A DNA stretch of 64,000 bases from Amycolatopsis granulosa (GTDB taxonomy: Bacteria > Actinomycetota > Actinomycetes > Mycobacteriales > Pseudonocardiaceae). The notes under the pieces were generated by a model. That model had not been told where the DNA came from and made no database searches. It saw only the letters and a list, made by a program, of their open reading frames with translations. The stretch lies in NCBI RefSeq assembly GCF_011758745.1, contig NZ_JAANOV010000001.1, positions 620,001 to 684,000 on the forward strand, read 5' to 3'. Positions 42,953 to 53,445 of this stretch are shown in pieces. Each line of letters opens with the position of its first letter. Position 1 is the stretch's first letter. The translations under genes and the position numbers were made by a program.

Positions 42953-45900
42953 ATCTTTCTCCAAACCCGGAAGACGCGTCTGGCTGTTCGACTAGACCCA
43001 GTGTGTATATGCCACCGTCCAGCGTGGTCATCTGCGTTCTTAGCGTACCGCTTCGTCAGATTGTGCGGAGCATTCAGGCTAAAAATGTGCCGGTTCCTGA
43101 ATGTGATACCCTTCCCACCCAGTCTAACCTTTCTCAGCAACCTGTTCGCACGATTGGCAGCATCTTGCGACCGGGTTGTGGCAGTGACCCAGCGCCCTGC
43201 CTTCGATGCGACCCTACCGATGGCTTTCACCGCGGTAACGGCTCGTCCGACCCATCGGGTCACGCCGCCGGTGATGGCGGATGCGGCGAACTGGGCCGCT
43301 GCTGCCCAGTTGCCTTGGATGGCGTTGCCGGCGGCAGCGACGCCACTCGCGACAGCACCGATGGGCCCGGGAATGTTCGACACGACCTCGGCGACCGCGG
43401 TGACCGCCTTGACCAGGCTGCTGAACCAGCCGTGTCCGTCGAGGTCGAGGGTGTTGATGGGGTCGCCGGCGACGTAGTCGTAGTCGTTGGCGGAGCCGCC
43501 CTCTTCCGGGTCGACAGACAGGAACCTGCCCAGCAGCGGGCTGTAGGGCCGTGCGCCCATCTGGACCAGCGACAGCGCACCGGTGTGCTCATAGGGTCGC
43601 TGGTATTGGCCGAGCCAGCCGTAGTCCATGGAGCCGGGTGAGTTGTCGGGCACGTTCTGCGGATCAACCGCCCCGGCCTCGGTGAGGGGCTGGCCGTAGG
43701 GGTCGAAGGTGCGCAGCGCGCCGACCTGGTGACCGGCTGCGTCGGTGGTCAGGACCAGGTCGCCGCGGATTGAGGGGTGGTCGTAGCCGGGGGTGAAGGC
43801 GCCGTCGGTGCCGACTTTGCTGGTGTAGAGCACCCCGCCCGGCAGGGCCAGGGAGATCGAGGTGAGGCGGTTGTCTCCGTTGAGGGTGAGGTCAGGGGTG
43901 TCGCCGTCGCCGGTGAACCCGTACCGCACCACGGTGTTGTTGTCGCAATTCAGCGGGTCGCGGCGGATGATGCGGTTGGTCGCGTCGCGGGTATAGGTGA
44001 CATTGGCGTTCAATGCCGGGTCGGCGCTGGTGGTGATCGCGCTGATGTTGCGGTCGGACCCGTCCCAGCCCAGTGTGGTGACGGTGCCGTCGGCGGCGGT
44101 CCAGCTGGTGGTGTTGCCGTCGGTGTCGTAGGTGAACCCGGTGAGCGCGGTGGCGCCTTCGGTCGCGAGCAGCCGGTCGGCGGCGTCGTAGCAGTAGCGG
44201 GTCTCCGCTGTACCGGGTGCGGTTTGGTCGAGCAGCCGCATCCGGTTGCCGTTCAAGCCGGCGTTGGTCTGGGTGCCGGTCGGGCAGGTGGCCGAGGCCG
44301 CGGACGTGTAGTCGTAGGTGTAGTGGTGCCCGCTGACGTAAGCCTCGGTCAACCGCCCCACACCGTCGTAGAGGTAGTTGGGAGCACCAGGGCGAGCATC
44401 GACCCCGGCGAGGGACTCGTCGATGATCGTGCCGGCCGCGGTGCGCCCGACCTGGCTCACGATGTGCTGGTTGTCGCTGGTCTTCCAGTCCAGGCTCAGC
44501 AGCCGGGCCGCGTTGTCCTTCGACACCGCGGCGAGGGAAGTGCCGTTGCCGTAGGTGACGGTGGCGAGTTCACCGGCGTTGTCGTAGGTGACGGTGGCGA
44601 CGGTGGTGTTGTCCAGTTTCTGCGTCAGCACGCGGCCGGCGTCGTCGTAGGTGAACGACAGCACCCGCGCCGCGTCCGCCGCGTTGGGCGGGGTCACCGT
44701 GCTGGAGGTGACTCGTCCGACCTGGTCGTAGGCGGTGGTGGTGCGGACGCCGTTGGCGTCGGTGTAGGCGACGTCGCGGCCGAGCAGGTCGACGGTGGTG
44801 GTGATGGTGCCCTTGTCGTCGGCCACCGTGCTGGTGAGCGGGTCACCGCCGACTGCGTAGGTGTGGGTCACGGTGCGGGCGGGCACGGCGCCGTTGGCGG
44901 GGACCTGTTCCTGCAGCGGCCGGTCCCGGGTGTCGTAGGTGGTGCACGTCCACGCCCCGCCAGTGGCTTCGGCGACCACCCGGCCGGAGGCGTCGTAGAC
45001 CTGCTCGTCCACCCGGCCCGGACCGGTAGCCGGGCTGGTGGAGGTGGTCAGCTTGGGTAGTCCGCCCTGGTTGACCGCGGGGCTGCCGGGCACGCAGGGG
45101 TTGGCGCGGGTTTCGGCGTCGCCGTAGTAGGCGTAGGTGGTGGCAGCGCCCGTGGCCATGGTCTTGGTGGTCTTGCGCAGGTAGCCCACACCAGGGGACT
45201 CGTAGGCGACGGAGCCTGCGATGTTGAGCCCGGTGGGGTTGGCCCGGCCGGAGGACGCGAGTCCGTAGACGGGGTCGAGGCCGTTTTCATCGAAGCGGGT
45301 GGTGCCGACCTTGTCTGCGACGCCGTCGGATTCCGAGGCGGTGGTGGACGTGGTCAGCCCGTATCGCGGTTTCAGCTGGACGCCGGGCACCGCTTCCTGC
45401 ACACCTGCCGGAGTCGTCCAGTGCAACTCGAGCTGCGCGGTCAGGTCGAACTCGTAGTACTCGACCCGGATGCGTTTCGCCGCACCGGCGATGTCGTTGT
45501 GAAAGACACCGGTGCGCCACGCGGCAGTGGTGTTTCGCCAGTCGTCGATGACGACCTTGTCATCGACCCACACCCGGACGCCGTCGTCGGCCAGGACTCG
45601 CAAGGTGTAGTCACCGGCGGCGGGGAAGACGATGTCGCCGATGGCGCGGAGCGAGAAGTGGTCGGCGGGGACACCGGGAGTGGGGGCGGCGGTCCCCCAA
45701 TTGTTCACCAGCTGCCCACCGGAACCGCCGATCCCGGTGGCGTAGACCTTGGGGGCGCCGGTGAGGCTGTCGTTGTCGTAGTAGGCGACCGACAGGCCGT
45801 TGATGTTCTCGTCGTAGGCGGTGTGCCCGTGCGAGACCTGCGGGCAGGTGCCGTTGGGCAGCTGTCCGGTGAAGCACGATGCCGGTGCGGGCCCGTAGGA

Positions 45901-48900
45901 GTCGGTGGCCCGGTCCGCGTAGTCGTAGACCGTGGTGGACTTGCGGCCCGCGGGGTCGGTGGTGGACAAGGGCTGGTCCTTGACGTTCCACTCCTGCGTG
46001 GAGGTTTTGCCCGCGGCGTCGGTGGTGGTGAGGGTGCGGTCGGCGTCGTCGTAGGTGACCCGGCTCGTGAACCCGATCGCGGGGTCGAGCCCGGCGGCGT
46101 AGGTGTAGGTCTGGCGGTGGTCAGGGTCGTAGCGGTAGCTCGTGGCCGGCCGCGGTTGTCCCGGCATCGGCGCGGGTTCGGTGACCTTGGTGGCCTTGGT
46201 GCGCCCGCTCAGCGTCGCGTAGTCGATCTTGGTGACGATGTCGGTGTAACCGGAGCGGGCCGCGGCATCGGCGGCAATCCAGTCCGTGACCAGCGGAGAT
46301 CGCTGCGAGGTGAGCAGCCCGGCTGCGTTGTAGCCGTAGTCGGTGTTCTCCGAACCCGGGTCCTGGATGCGTGCCAGGCGCCCGCCCGTGTACCAGAGCA
46401 GGGTTTCGGTGCCGTCCCAGTAGGCGACGCGGCACAGCATTTGCGCGGGTGGGGCCGCGTCGGCACCCGGTGGCGGGGTCAGGCCGTGGTAACAGTCGTC
46501 GCCGGCCCGGTTGTAGTACAGGGTGTGTGCCCGCCCGGACACGGGATCCTTGATCTGGGTGAGCCGGGACGGTGTGCCGGTGTAGATGTTCTGCAGGGCG
46601 GCGGGTTTGCGGGAGTCCACCGCAGAGGCTTGGGTGTCGAGTTTGCCGTCGGAGCGGAACGTGTAGACGTCGCCGTCGTCGGTGAGGGTCACCTGACCCG
46701 CTGGGTTGAGGGCGAGGACGCCGTCTTCGCCGGTGGGCGGGGTGTAGCCGCCGGTGGATTTCTTGGTCCAGGTGTGTTTGGCGCCGGTGGCGTCGGTGAG
46801 CACGATGTTCTGGTCGGTCACCTTCGCGTCGGTGTAACTGGTGCCGTCCCCGTCCGCGTCGGCCGACAGTGACCAGCCCTGCGGCAGCGCCGGAAGGTCC
46901 GACGTGGACAGCCAGTCGGCGGGCACGATTTGCGGCGGAACGGTGGTTCCGTTGTCGGTGCGCGTGAACAACCGCATGCGCGCCAGGCCGACGCGTTCGG
47001 CGAGCTCGACCTTGATCGGCAGTCGTTGCCCCGCGGTCATCGGCACGCCCGTGGACTCGGTCCAGTTGACATCGCTGACGCCGCCCACGTCGTAGACCTT
47101 GGCGCCGTTGATCCAGATCACCGCTCCGTCGTCGTGCAAACCGGCGAACTGGTAGGTGCCGGTGGCCGGCGCTTGGAAGTAGCCTTCCCAGCGCACCACG
47201 AACCAGTCCGGCGCCAGCGCGGGCGCGAACGGGGACTGGTCGCCCCAGTCCACGTTGACCTGCGGTTCGGTGCGCACGAGCGCGGGCTGTTGCGCGTCGT
47301 TGATCAACCCGTTGTGCGACAGGTCGGCGTAGTACGAGGCACGCAGGCCCTTGGATTCGATTTGCTGGGAGTTGTAGGTCAGGGTGAGCCCGGCGTTGCC
47401 GCCCACGGTGTTGAAAGTGGGGGTTTGCTCCGACGTCGTGATGTTGCCGTTGGCGAGGTTCACCGTCACCGGTCCGGCGTCGTCGCTGGGTGACGGGCCA
47501 CGGTCGCCGATGCGCTGGTCGGCCTTGAGGTGCCCTACCCAGGGTGGGGTGGTCGTGGTGATCCCGGAGTAGGTCATCGCCTGCCAGGTGTAGGCCACGC
47601 CGTCCTGCAACACGCCCGGCGGCACAGTCCACTGCGGACTCGGCTGACATCCGGAGTCCACCACGACACCGGACTTCGCGTCCGGGCCGGTGGCGATGCG
47701 GAAGCAATAGGACACCGGGTCCCCATCCGGGTCGGTCACGGGGTTCACCGCCAGCGTCGGGGTCAACACCGTCGACACGCTGTTGTCCGCGGGACCGACA
47801 AGTACCGCGGCGGGCGGGGCGGACCCGGTGTCCACGGTCAAGGTGGCGTCGAGGTTCTTGTAGGTCCAGGTGCCGGCGATCTCGCTGCCGGCCAGCATGA
47901 AGTACGCGCTCGCGTCGCGGTTGTTGACCACGGTGCGCAGGTAGTCCGCCAGGCGGGAATCGGTGAACGACCCCACGTCACCGGTCAACGCCGAACCCAG
48001 GTACTCACCGACGGCGTTGAAGTTGAACGCAGTCGCGTGATAAAGATCCGAGTTCCAGGTCTTGAGCGAACCCACCACGCTGGTGTTGCGGACGACATCC
48101 ATCTTCGCGCCCACTACCGTCTTGCCGAACAGCGGCGAGTAGTCGAAGTGGAAAACCGACCGGTTGTAGGTGTCCCCCGCCGCCTGGCTGTTGCCGATCC
48201 GCAGACCGCATCCACTGCACTCCGTCCCGTCGCTGCGGTAGGCGTGCGGATCGACGACACCGAACGAGAACGTCGGATCGACCGTCACCGGATACACCCG
48301 CTTCGGGTCCTGCAGCCAGCTCTGGTCCACCGACACGGTCAACCACCACGACTTGCCTGCCTGATCCAGCCGGTACTGGCCACCGGTCACGGCGGGCGCG
48401 GTCTGCCCGCCGCCGGCCGAGTCCCAGGTCTCCACGGGCGGCATCACGATCTTCACCGCACCCGCCGGATCCACCAGCTCCACCGCCCCTGCACTCGTCA
48501 AGCGCGGGGTCACACCGGTGGTGTCCAACCGGAAGCGCCACGACGACCGACCCGCTGGCGGCGGCTTCTTCAGCGTGATGCTCTCCTTCACCGCACCCGG
48601 TGTCACCTCGTAACCCAGATCGGTGTCCTTGCTCACCTCCGCATACGAGACCCGGTCACCGCGCACCGCGCCCGGCACCGGCAGCGCCTGATCGAACCCC
48701 AGGCTGGCCGTTGCGTCGCCGGTCTGCACCCGCAGCACCGCCGGGTCGTTCGCGGTGCCCGCCAACGACGGGTGCAGCGGATGTGCCGGCGCGTCGGCAC
48801 GCCGGCTGCCCTGATCGACGCCCAACATCGTGTCCACCGGACGCCACCGGCCCGAAGCTTCCTGCACGTTCAGCGGCTGCGTGGACTGCCGCACGGTGCG

Positions 48901-49236
48901 TGAGCCATCCGGGTTCGCGTACTCCTCGGCGAACATCGAGCGGGACACCACGGTCGAACGCTGCGGGTCGAAATGACTGCCACCCGATCCATCCGCCCGG
49001 GACAACGGTTCGAACCCGCCGCGCGCCGGAGGCGTCGGCGGTGGTGGCACCGGTGCCGGGCTCGGGAGCAGGGGCACATCCCGGGGATCGATGGGCGACG
49101 GCGCGGCTGCGGCCTGCGCCGAAGGCACTGCCTCTGCCAGGGACGCCACCAAAACCACGACGAGCACCGCGGCCAGCGCACGCAGAACCGACCACAACCG
49201 CGCACGCAGACGTGCCCCAGGCTGACGAGGAAACAC
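42949..49236 (-). CDS. Secreted RHS/YD-repeat polymorphic toxin with two PA14 domains
   Basis: 2095 residues from GTG 49236 with GGAGG five bases upstream; the frame extends further but without support. Signal peptide (ALAAVLVVVLVASLAEA then AQAAAA), a Pro-rich linker, a beta-rich region, PA14 domain 1 (about 629-760: GLRASYYADLSHNGLI...DWFVVRWEGYFQAPATGTYQF), PA14 domain 2 (about 1145-1275: GLSVAYYDNDSL...DYTLRVLADDGVRVWVDD), many YD repeats (YDADGNTTSW-like units), the RHS core end (LGRFLSVDPEEGGSANDYDYVAGDPINTLDLDG) and a 161-residue tip. The tip begins with a hydrophobic Ala/Gly region and ends in a basic His/Arg-rich toxin of unknown type. Confidence 0.92.
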   Translation of the reverse strand: MFPRQPGARLRARLWSVLRALAAVLVVVLVASLAEAVPSAQAAAAPSPIDPRDVPLLPSPAPVPPPPTPPARGGFEPLSRADGSGGSHFDPQRSTVVSRSMFAEEYANPDGSRTVRQSTQPLNVQEASGRWRPVDTMLGVDQGSRRADAPAHPLHPSLAGTANDPAVLRVQTGDATASLGFDQALPVPGAVRGDRVSYAEVSKDTDLGYEVTPGAVKESITLKKPPPAGRSSWRFRLDTTGVTPRLTSAGAVELVDPAGAVKIVMPPVETWDSAGGGQTAPAVTGGQYRLDQAGKSWWLTVSVDQSWLQDPKRVYPVTVDPTFSFGVVDPHAYRSDGTECSGCGLRIGNSQAAGDTYNRSVFHFDYSPLFGKTVVGAKMDVVRNTSVVGSLKTWNSDLYHATAFNFNAVGEYLGSALTGDVGSFTDSRLADYLRTVVNNRDASAYFMLAGSEIAGTWTYKNLDATLTVDTGSAPPAAVLVGPADNSVSTVLTPTLAVNPVTDPDGDPVSYCFRIATGPDAKSGVVVDSGCQPSPQWTVPPGVLQDGVAYTWQAMTYSGITTTTPPWVGHLKADQRIGDRGPSPSDDAGPVTVNLANGNITTSEQTPTFNTVGGNAGLTLTYNSQQIESKGLRASYYADLSHNGLINDAQQPALVRTEPQVNVDWGDQSPFAPALAPDWFVVRWEGYFQAPATGTYQFAGLHDDGAVIWINGAKVYDVGGVSDVNWTESTGVPMTAGQRLPIKVELAERVGLARMRLFTRTDNGTTVPPQIVPADWLSTSDLPALPQGWSLSADADGDGTSYTDAKVTDQNIVLTDATGAKHTWTKKSTGGYTPPTGEDGVLALNPAGQVTLTDDGDVYTFRSDGKLDTQASAVDSRKPAALQNIYTGTPSRLTQIKDPVSGRAHTLYYNRAGDDCYHGLTPPPGADAAPPAQMLCRVAYWDGTETLLWYTGGRLARIQDPGSENTDYGYNAAGLLTSQRSPLVTDWIAADAAARSGYTDIVTKIDYATLSGRTKATKVTEPAPMPGQPRPATSYRYDPDHRQTYTYAAGLDPAIGFTSRVTYDDADRTLTTTDAAGKTSTQEWNVKDQPLSTTDPAGRKSTTVYDYADRATDSYGPAPASCFTGQLPNGTCPQVSHGHTAYDENINGLSVAYYDNDSLTGAPKVYATGIGGSGGQLVNNWGTAAPTPGVPADHFSLRAIGDIVFPAAGDYTLRVLADDGVRVWVDDKVVIDDWRNTTAAWRTGVFHNDIAGAAKRIRVEYYEFDLTAQLELHWTTPAGVQEAVPGVQLKPRYGLTTSTTASESDGVADKVGTTRFDENGLDPVYGLASSGRANPTGLNIAGSVAYESPGVGYLRKTTKTMATGAATTYAYYGDAETRANPCVPGSPAVNQGGLPKLTTSTSPATGPGRVDEQVYDASGRVVAEATGGAWTCTTYDTRDRPLQEQVPANGAVPARTVTHTYAVGGDPLTSTVADDKGTITTTVDLLGRDVAYTDANGVRTTTAYDQVGRVTSSTVTPPNAADAARVLSFTYDDAGRVLTQKLDNTTVATVTYDNAGELATVTYGNGTSLAAVSKDNAARLLSLDWKTSDNQHIVSQVGRTAAGTIIDESLAGVDARPGAPNYLYDGVGRLTEAYVSGHHYTYDYTSAASATCPTGTQTNAGLNGNRMRLLDQTAPGTAETRYCYDAADRLLATEGATALTGFTYDTDGNTTSWTAADGTVTTLGWDGSDRNISAITTSADPALNANVTYTRDATNRIIRRDPLNCDNNTVVRYGFTGDGDTPDLTLNGDNRLTSISLALPGGVLYTSKVGTDGAFTPGYDHPSIRGDLVLTTDAAGHQVGALRTFDPYGQPLTEAGAVDPQNVPDNSPGSMDYGWLGQYQRPYEHTGALSLVQMGARPYSPLLGRFLSVDPEEGGSANDYDYVAGDPINTLDLDGHGWFSSLVKAVTAVAEVVSNIPGPIGAVASGVAAAGNAIQGNWAAAAQFAASAITGGVTRWVGRAVTAVKAIGRVASKAGRWVTATTRSQDAANRANRLLRKVRLGGKGITFRNRHIFSLNAPHNLTKRYAKNADDHAGRWHIHTGSSRTARRVFRVWRKI

Positions 49237-49614
49237 TGAGCCTCCAGAATTCAGGCGCCCCAGAACCCGCGCCCCCAATGACGGCCTTCGAAGTATCAGG
49301 ACACCGTTCAAACGCGGCAATACGCCAAATGTCCCAACCTTGGTGCGTAACCCCCGAACAGCCCAGACCGCACCACTCTTGGTACTCCTTATCGACGACG
49401 AGCTCCTCCGGTCGTCACCCGAATCGCCGTCAACCCCGGCTCTGGAAGTCAGTTATGCACCACACTTCCAGGCACTACCGCGTGACTCTTCTGATCGTGG
49501 TGACCCTTGTCACGCAAGGGTTCCTGCTTGGCCGTGGCCGGAACAGGGGTTAGAGTCTCGATGCCGGGCCGATCGGCCCCGCCATTTTCTGGGGGTTCTT
49601 TCACGGAGGTTCTC
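49237..49614. promoter_or_regulatory. Divergent upstream region between RHS toxin and lysozyme
   Basis: About 380 bases separate the two divergent starts and should hold both promoters. Near-perfect ribosome sites lie at each end (GGAGG before 49236 on the minus strand, CGGAGG before 49615). No convincing promoter hexamers or operator repeats were recognised. Confidence 0.45.
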
Positions 49615-51609
49615 GTGGTATTTCGGCGTGCGCGCGTACTCGCGCTGGCACCCCTGCTCCTCGCCGGAGTGATGCTCGGAACCGGGCCGGCAGAGGCGGC
49701 ACCCAAGGCGAGCCCGCCCGCTCATCCGGAGCTGGATTTCCTGGGTTCTACCATCCGAGCCCGGGAAATTCCGGCGAAACGAACACGGACACTGTCCACG
49801 CTCACTGCGTCGTCCAACGCGCAGGGGCTGGACGTGAGCCACTATCAAGGCGCGGTGGACTGGAGTTCAGCCGCCAGCGCGGGCGCGAGCTTCGCGTACA
49901 TGAAGGCCACCGAAGGCACCACCTACGTCGACCCGCAGTTCGCCACCAACTACGCCGGATCGGCGAACGCGGGCCTCGCACGGGGTGCCTACCACTTCGC
50001 GTTGCCCGATGTCTCCACCGGTGCTGCGCAAGCCACCTTCTTCCTCGACAACGGCGGCGGCTGGGTCGGTGACGGCCACACCGCGCCGCCGGTGCTCGAC
50101 ATCGAGTACAACCCCTACGGCAGCGCCGACTGGCCCGGCTGGTGCTATAACAAGACCCCCGCCCAGATGACCGCCTGGATCAGCGACTTCACCACCACCA
50201 TCCACGACCGCACCAACCAGTGGCCCGTGATCTATACGACCAACGGGTGGTGGACTAACTGCACCGGCGGCAACACCACCATCCCCGCCAACAGTCCACT
50301 ATGGATCTCCCGCATCGGCGACGACCCCGGCGCCATCCCCAGCGGCTGGAGCAACTACACCATCTGGCAGTACGACACCGCCGGCACCTTCCCCGGCGAC
50401 CAGGACCTCTTCAACGGCACCGTCGACCAGGTCCGAGCCTTCGCCCAAGGCAGCGTCCCCGACCAGATCGTCACCCACTACACCGCCCTCGGCGGCGCCG
50501 GCTCCTCCCTCGGCAACCCCGTCGGCGGCGAATACCCCATCGCCAAGGGCTGGGCGCAGAATTACCAAAACGGCACCATTTACTACGCGCCCAACACCGG
50601 CGCGTGGGCCGTCACCGGCCCGATCCTCACCCGCTACCAGCAACTCGGCGGCCCCGGCGGCAGCCTCGGCTTTCCCACCAGCGACACCACCGGCACCGGC
50701 GACGGCACAGGCCAATACACCACCTTCGGCGGCGCCTCCCTCTACTACTCACCCAACACCGGAACCCACACCGTCCAGGGCCAGATCCGCACCAAATGGC
50801 TCGCCCTCGGCGGACTCCAAACGCTCGGCTACCCGACTACCGACGAGGCCGTGACCCCGGACGGAACCGGGCGGTACAACCACTTCAGCCTCGCCGCCGG
50901 TGCATCCGTCTACTGGACCCCCAGCACCGGCGCCCATGCCGTGCAAGGCGCCATCCGCGACAAGTGGGCCGCCCTCGGGTGGGAAACCGGCCTCGGCTAC
51001 CCCACTACGGACGAAACCGTCACCTCCGACGGGGCCGGCCGCTACAACGACTTCAGCCTCACCGCCGGCGCCTCGATCTACTGGTCCCCGAAAACCGCCG
51101 CGCACTCCGTCCTCGGACAGATCCGGGACAAGTGGGCAGCCCTGGGCCGTGAACGGGGCATCGGCTATCCCACCACCGACGAGGCAGTGACACCGGACGG
51201 GATCGGGCGCTACAACCACTTCAGCCTCGACGTCGGGGCATCGATCTACTGGTCCCCGAACTCCGGGGCCCACTCGATCCAAGGCGCGATCCGCGACAAG
51301 TGGGCCGCCTTCGGTTGGGAAAAGGGATTCGGCTACCCCACCACCGACGAATCGGTGACGCCGAACGGCACCGGCCGCTACAACCACTTCACCAACAACG
51401 CCTCCGTCTACTGGACATCCAGCACCGGAGCCTGGTCCGTCGTCGGCGCCATCCGTGACAAGTGGGCCTCCCTCGGCTGGGAAACCAGCGCGCTGGGCTA
51501 CCCCACCAGCGACGAATACGGCGTCACCGGCGGCCGCCGCAACAACTTCCAACACGGCTACATCACCTGGTTCAGCGCCAACGGCACCACCCAAGTCACC
51601 TACAGCTGA
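49615..51609 (+). CDS. Secreted GH25 lysozyme with C-terminal LGFP repeats
   Basis: 664 residues from GTG 49615 with GGAGG five bases before it. Signal peptide ends at PAEAA. A GH25 (Cellosyl-type) muramidase domain spans about residues 72-280: active-site [28 protein letters not shown], and the DxE pair in [11 protein letters not shown]. It cuts the MurNAc-GlcNAc backbone of peptidoglycan. The rest is about seven LGFP-type repeats (GYPTTDE...GRYNHFS...[24 protein letters not shown]), known to bind the actinobacterial cell envelope. Encoded divergently from the RHS toxin; it may help deliver that toxin through the wall or act alone. Confidence 0.95.
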   Translation: MVFRRARVLALAPLLLAGVMLGTGPAEAAPKASPPAHPELDFLGSTIRAREIPAKRTRTLSTLTASSNAQGLDVSHYQGAVDWSSAASAGASFAYMKATEGTTYVDPQFATNYAGSANAGLARGAYHFALPDVSTGAAQATFFLDNGGGWVGDGHTAPPVLDIEYNPYGSADWPGWCYNKTPAQMTAWISDFTTTIHDRTNQWPVIYTTNGWWTNCTGGNTTIPANSPLWISRIGDDPGAIPSGWSNYTIWQYDTAGTFPGDQDLFNGTVDQVRAFAQGSVPDQIVTHYTALGGAGSSLGNPVGGEYPIAKGWAQNYQNGTIYYAPNTGAWAVTGPILTRYQQLGGPGGSLGFPTSDTTGTGDGTGQYTTFGGASLYYSPNTGTHTVQGQIRTKWLALGGLQTLGYPTTDEAVTPDGTGRYNHFSLAAGASVYWTPSTGAHAVQGAIRDKWAALGWETGLGYPTTDETVTSDGAGRYNDFSLTAGASIYWSPKTAAHSVLGQIRDKWAALGRERGIGYPTTDEAVTPDGIGRYNHFSLDVGASIYWSPNSGAHSIQGAIRDKWAAFGWEKGFGYPTTDESVTPNGTGRYNHFTNNASVYWTSSTGAWSVVGAIRDKWASLGWETSALGYPTSDEYGVTGGRRNNFQHGYITWFSANGTTQVTYS

Positions 51610-51622
51610 ACACCGGCATTAC

Positions 51623-51658
51623 GTGGTGGTGCCTTCCACAACCGGGAGGCACCACCAC
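51623..51658 (+). terminator. Hairpin terminator of the lysozyme gene
   Basis: Twelve perfect base pairs: GTGGTGGTGCCT at 51623-51634 with AGGCACCACCAC at 51647-51658, loop of 12 bases. It begins 14 bases after the lysozyme stop. No U-run follows, normal for GC-rich actinomycetes. Confidence 0.8.
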
Positions 51659-52202
51659 CGCCATGCGGCCCCGCCTGCAGAGAGCCGTGTGCGCCTTGGA
51701 GTCCGGAACACGGCGTCGGCTACGCATTCGACCTGGCGAATGACAATGCGCCGAATTCGCGCGACGTCCTCGAACATTCTGTCGGCCGCGGCGCCCGATC
51801 GGTGGGCAGATCCGTCGAATGAGCATCAGCACCGGTATCCGCAATGGCAACCTCGGCCCAGGGTATTCGTCATCGCCGACGCCGCACGTAAGACACGCGG
51901 CGCGCCGTCGACACCAACGATGACCCCTTGCCGAACTGAGCGTCCTGGTCGGCATCGGCGGTCTGGCCGGCGAGGCCACCCGAGTCGGTACCCGCTGCGG
52001 CGACCCGACCAACATCCGCAGTGCTGGGCGCAAGGTCACCGCGATCACGACCGCCCGCGCAAGACTGTCTTCCGCTGATCGCCGGAATTGCCTCGCCGGC
52101 GACGATCACCATATGGCCCTCCACGCCCAACCAGATGCTGGCGGTAGCCGTCACCTTCGCCACATCCGCGCGAGCATCATGTCTCCCGGCACGACCGCCC
52201 AT
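51659..52202. other. Stretch without a recognisable gene
   Basis: About 540 bases between the terminator and the second recombinase copy. Frames on both strands are short, overlapping and of doubtful codon usage. I see no named family, repeat or RNA gene. Confidence 0.4.
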
Positions 52203-53119
52203 CTAAAGTAGCTGCAGGTCGGCGGCGTACATCAACCTGGGGTTTTGGGTCAGCTCCCCCCTCGGACACGTTCCATAACCCCAACTGTGCGGGTCGAGAT
52301 TCGTCTCGACCCGCACAGTTCGTTTACCGGAGTGGTAGATCATCTTCAGGCCGAGCTGCTGGTAGACGGCTGCCTTGTCTTCGGGCGCGGCGAGGATCAG
52401 GGTGCGCCGGGGTCGCCCAGCCTGTCGATCAGGCCCTGGATCTCGTCCTTGCTCAGCCGCTGCGGCCGAGCAGCCGGCCGCGCCTTGGCGAGCGCTTCGG
52501 CGCGGCGTGCTTGAGTCTCGGCCATCCACCGAGTGACCAGTTGGGGGTCGGCCCCCGCTTCCAGCGCGGCTCGGTGACGCCGGAGCGCCTGGTCGCACTC
52601 CTCGACGACCCGCATAGCCGCCACAGCGGCGGGTTCGCCATCGTCCTCGGCCTGGGCTTCGTACAACGTGTCGACCGTGTCTTTGAGCCGGTGCGGCGCG
52701 AAGGACTTCGCGAGCCACGCGTCCAGTGGCCGGAGGAGGTCACGCTCGGCGAGATAGACGTTGCGCGGATGCTCCACCTTGTTCGCCAAACCGTACTCCG
52801 CGGGAAACCGGCACCGGTAGAACAACACTTCCCAGCTTTGCTGCCCCTGCATCCGCCGACCGCATAGACCACACCGCACCAACCCGCGCAACACATACCG
52901 GTGGCGGGTGCGTTGCCGCTCCCGCGTCGTTCGACCCGCTCCCCTGGCCCCCAGAACCTGCTGCGCCCGCTCGAACGTCTCCCCATCGATCAGCGCCTCA
53001 TGCACAAGGTCATCCGACAAGATCCACTTGTCCCTCGCGTTCCACCGCATCCGCGTCTCGTCACCCAACGCGACGTCCTCGACATCGATCAAGACCTCGT
53101 CCTTGCGCTGCTTGGTCGT
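52203..53119 (-). pseudogene. Truncated second copy of the serine recombinase
   Basis: The C-terminal half of the recombinase is present again, from the QRKDEVLIDVEDVALG region to YGTCPRG, nearly identical to 40098-40955. The N-terminal catalytic and DNA-binding parts are absent; at 53115 the homology ends in unrelated rightward-coding sequence. A one-base deletion near 52412 (GCGCCGGGGTCGCC versus GCGCCGGATGTCACC in the left copy) also shifts the frame. The direct-repeat segment proper is 52258-53114. Non-functional, but a substrate for homologous recombination with the left copy. Confidence 0.85.
52258..53114. repeat. Direct repeat, right copy (recombinase 3' half)
   Basis: 857 bases matching 40098-40955 with only scattered substitutions and one base deleted. 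Same orientation as the left copy. The two mark the edges of the RHS-lysozyme island and could be the scars of an integration or duplication. Confidence 0.9.
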
Positions 53120-53426
53120 CGTCGTGATCGGCGTGGTCAGCGTCCTCTATGGAGCGTCCGTGGCGCTGGCGCAGCGGGACTTCAAGCGGATGATCGCCTA
53201 CACCTCGGTCAACCACATGGGCTACATCATCCTCGCGGTCGGCGCCGCCGGGCTGGTCGCCGATTCGGCAGCCGAAGCCTCGCTCTGGCTCGACGATGCG
53301 GAGAAGGAGGCCCTCTACGACGACTTCGTCTCGGCAATCCGGAAGCGGCTCGACCACAGCCCGTCGCCCGGCCGCAGGCGGCATCTCCTGGCCACGATCA
53401 TGTTCCCGACTGAGGTCACGGCATGA
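53115..53426 (+). pseudogene. Mosaic of a NuoM/MrpD piece and an ArsR-type C-terminus
   Basis: Directly at the edge of the recombinase repeat the plus strand reads VVVIGVVSVLYGASVALAQ then RDFKRMIAYTSVNHMGYI and ILAVGAAG, which is a membrane segment of a proton-pumping NADH dehydrogenase subunit M or Mrp antiporter D. Without break it continues LWLDDAEKEALYDDFVSAIRK and RRRHLLATIMFPTE, the C-terminal part of an actinobacterial ArsR-like helix-turn-helix protein. No start codon precedes it. Two unrelated gene pieces are fused, so this is recombination debris. Confidence 0.7.
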
Positions 53427-53445
53427 CCCGGGACAGGGCTGTCGT

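Noticed and set aside
43777-48903. Long plus-strand frames (43777-45060, 45421-46872, 47530-48903)
   Set aside because: Antisense shadows of the RHS gene; they have no recognisable domains and low-complexity Gly/Val or Arg/His content.
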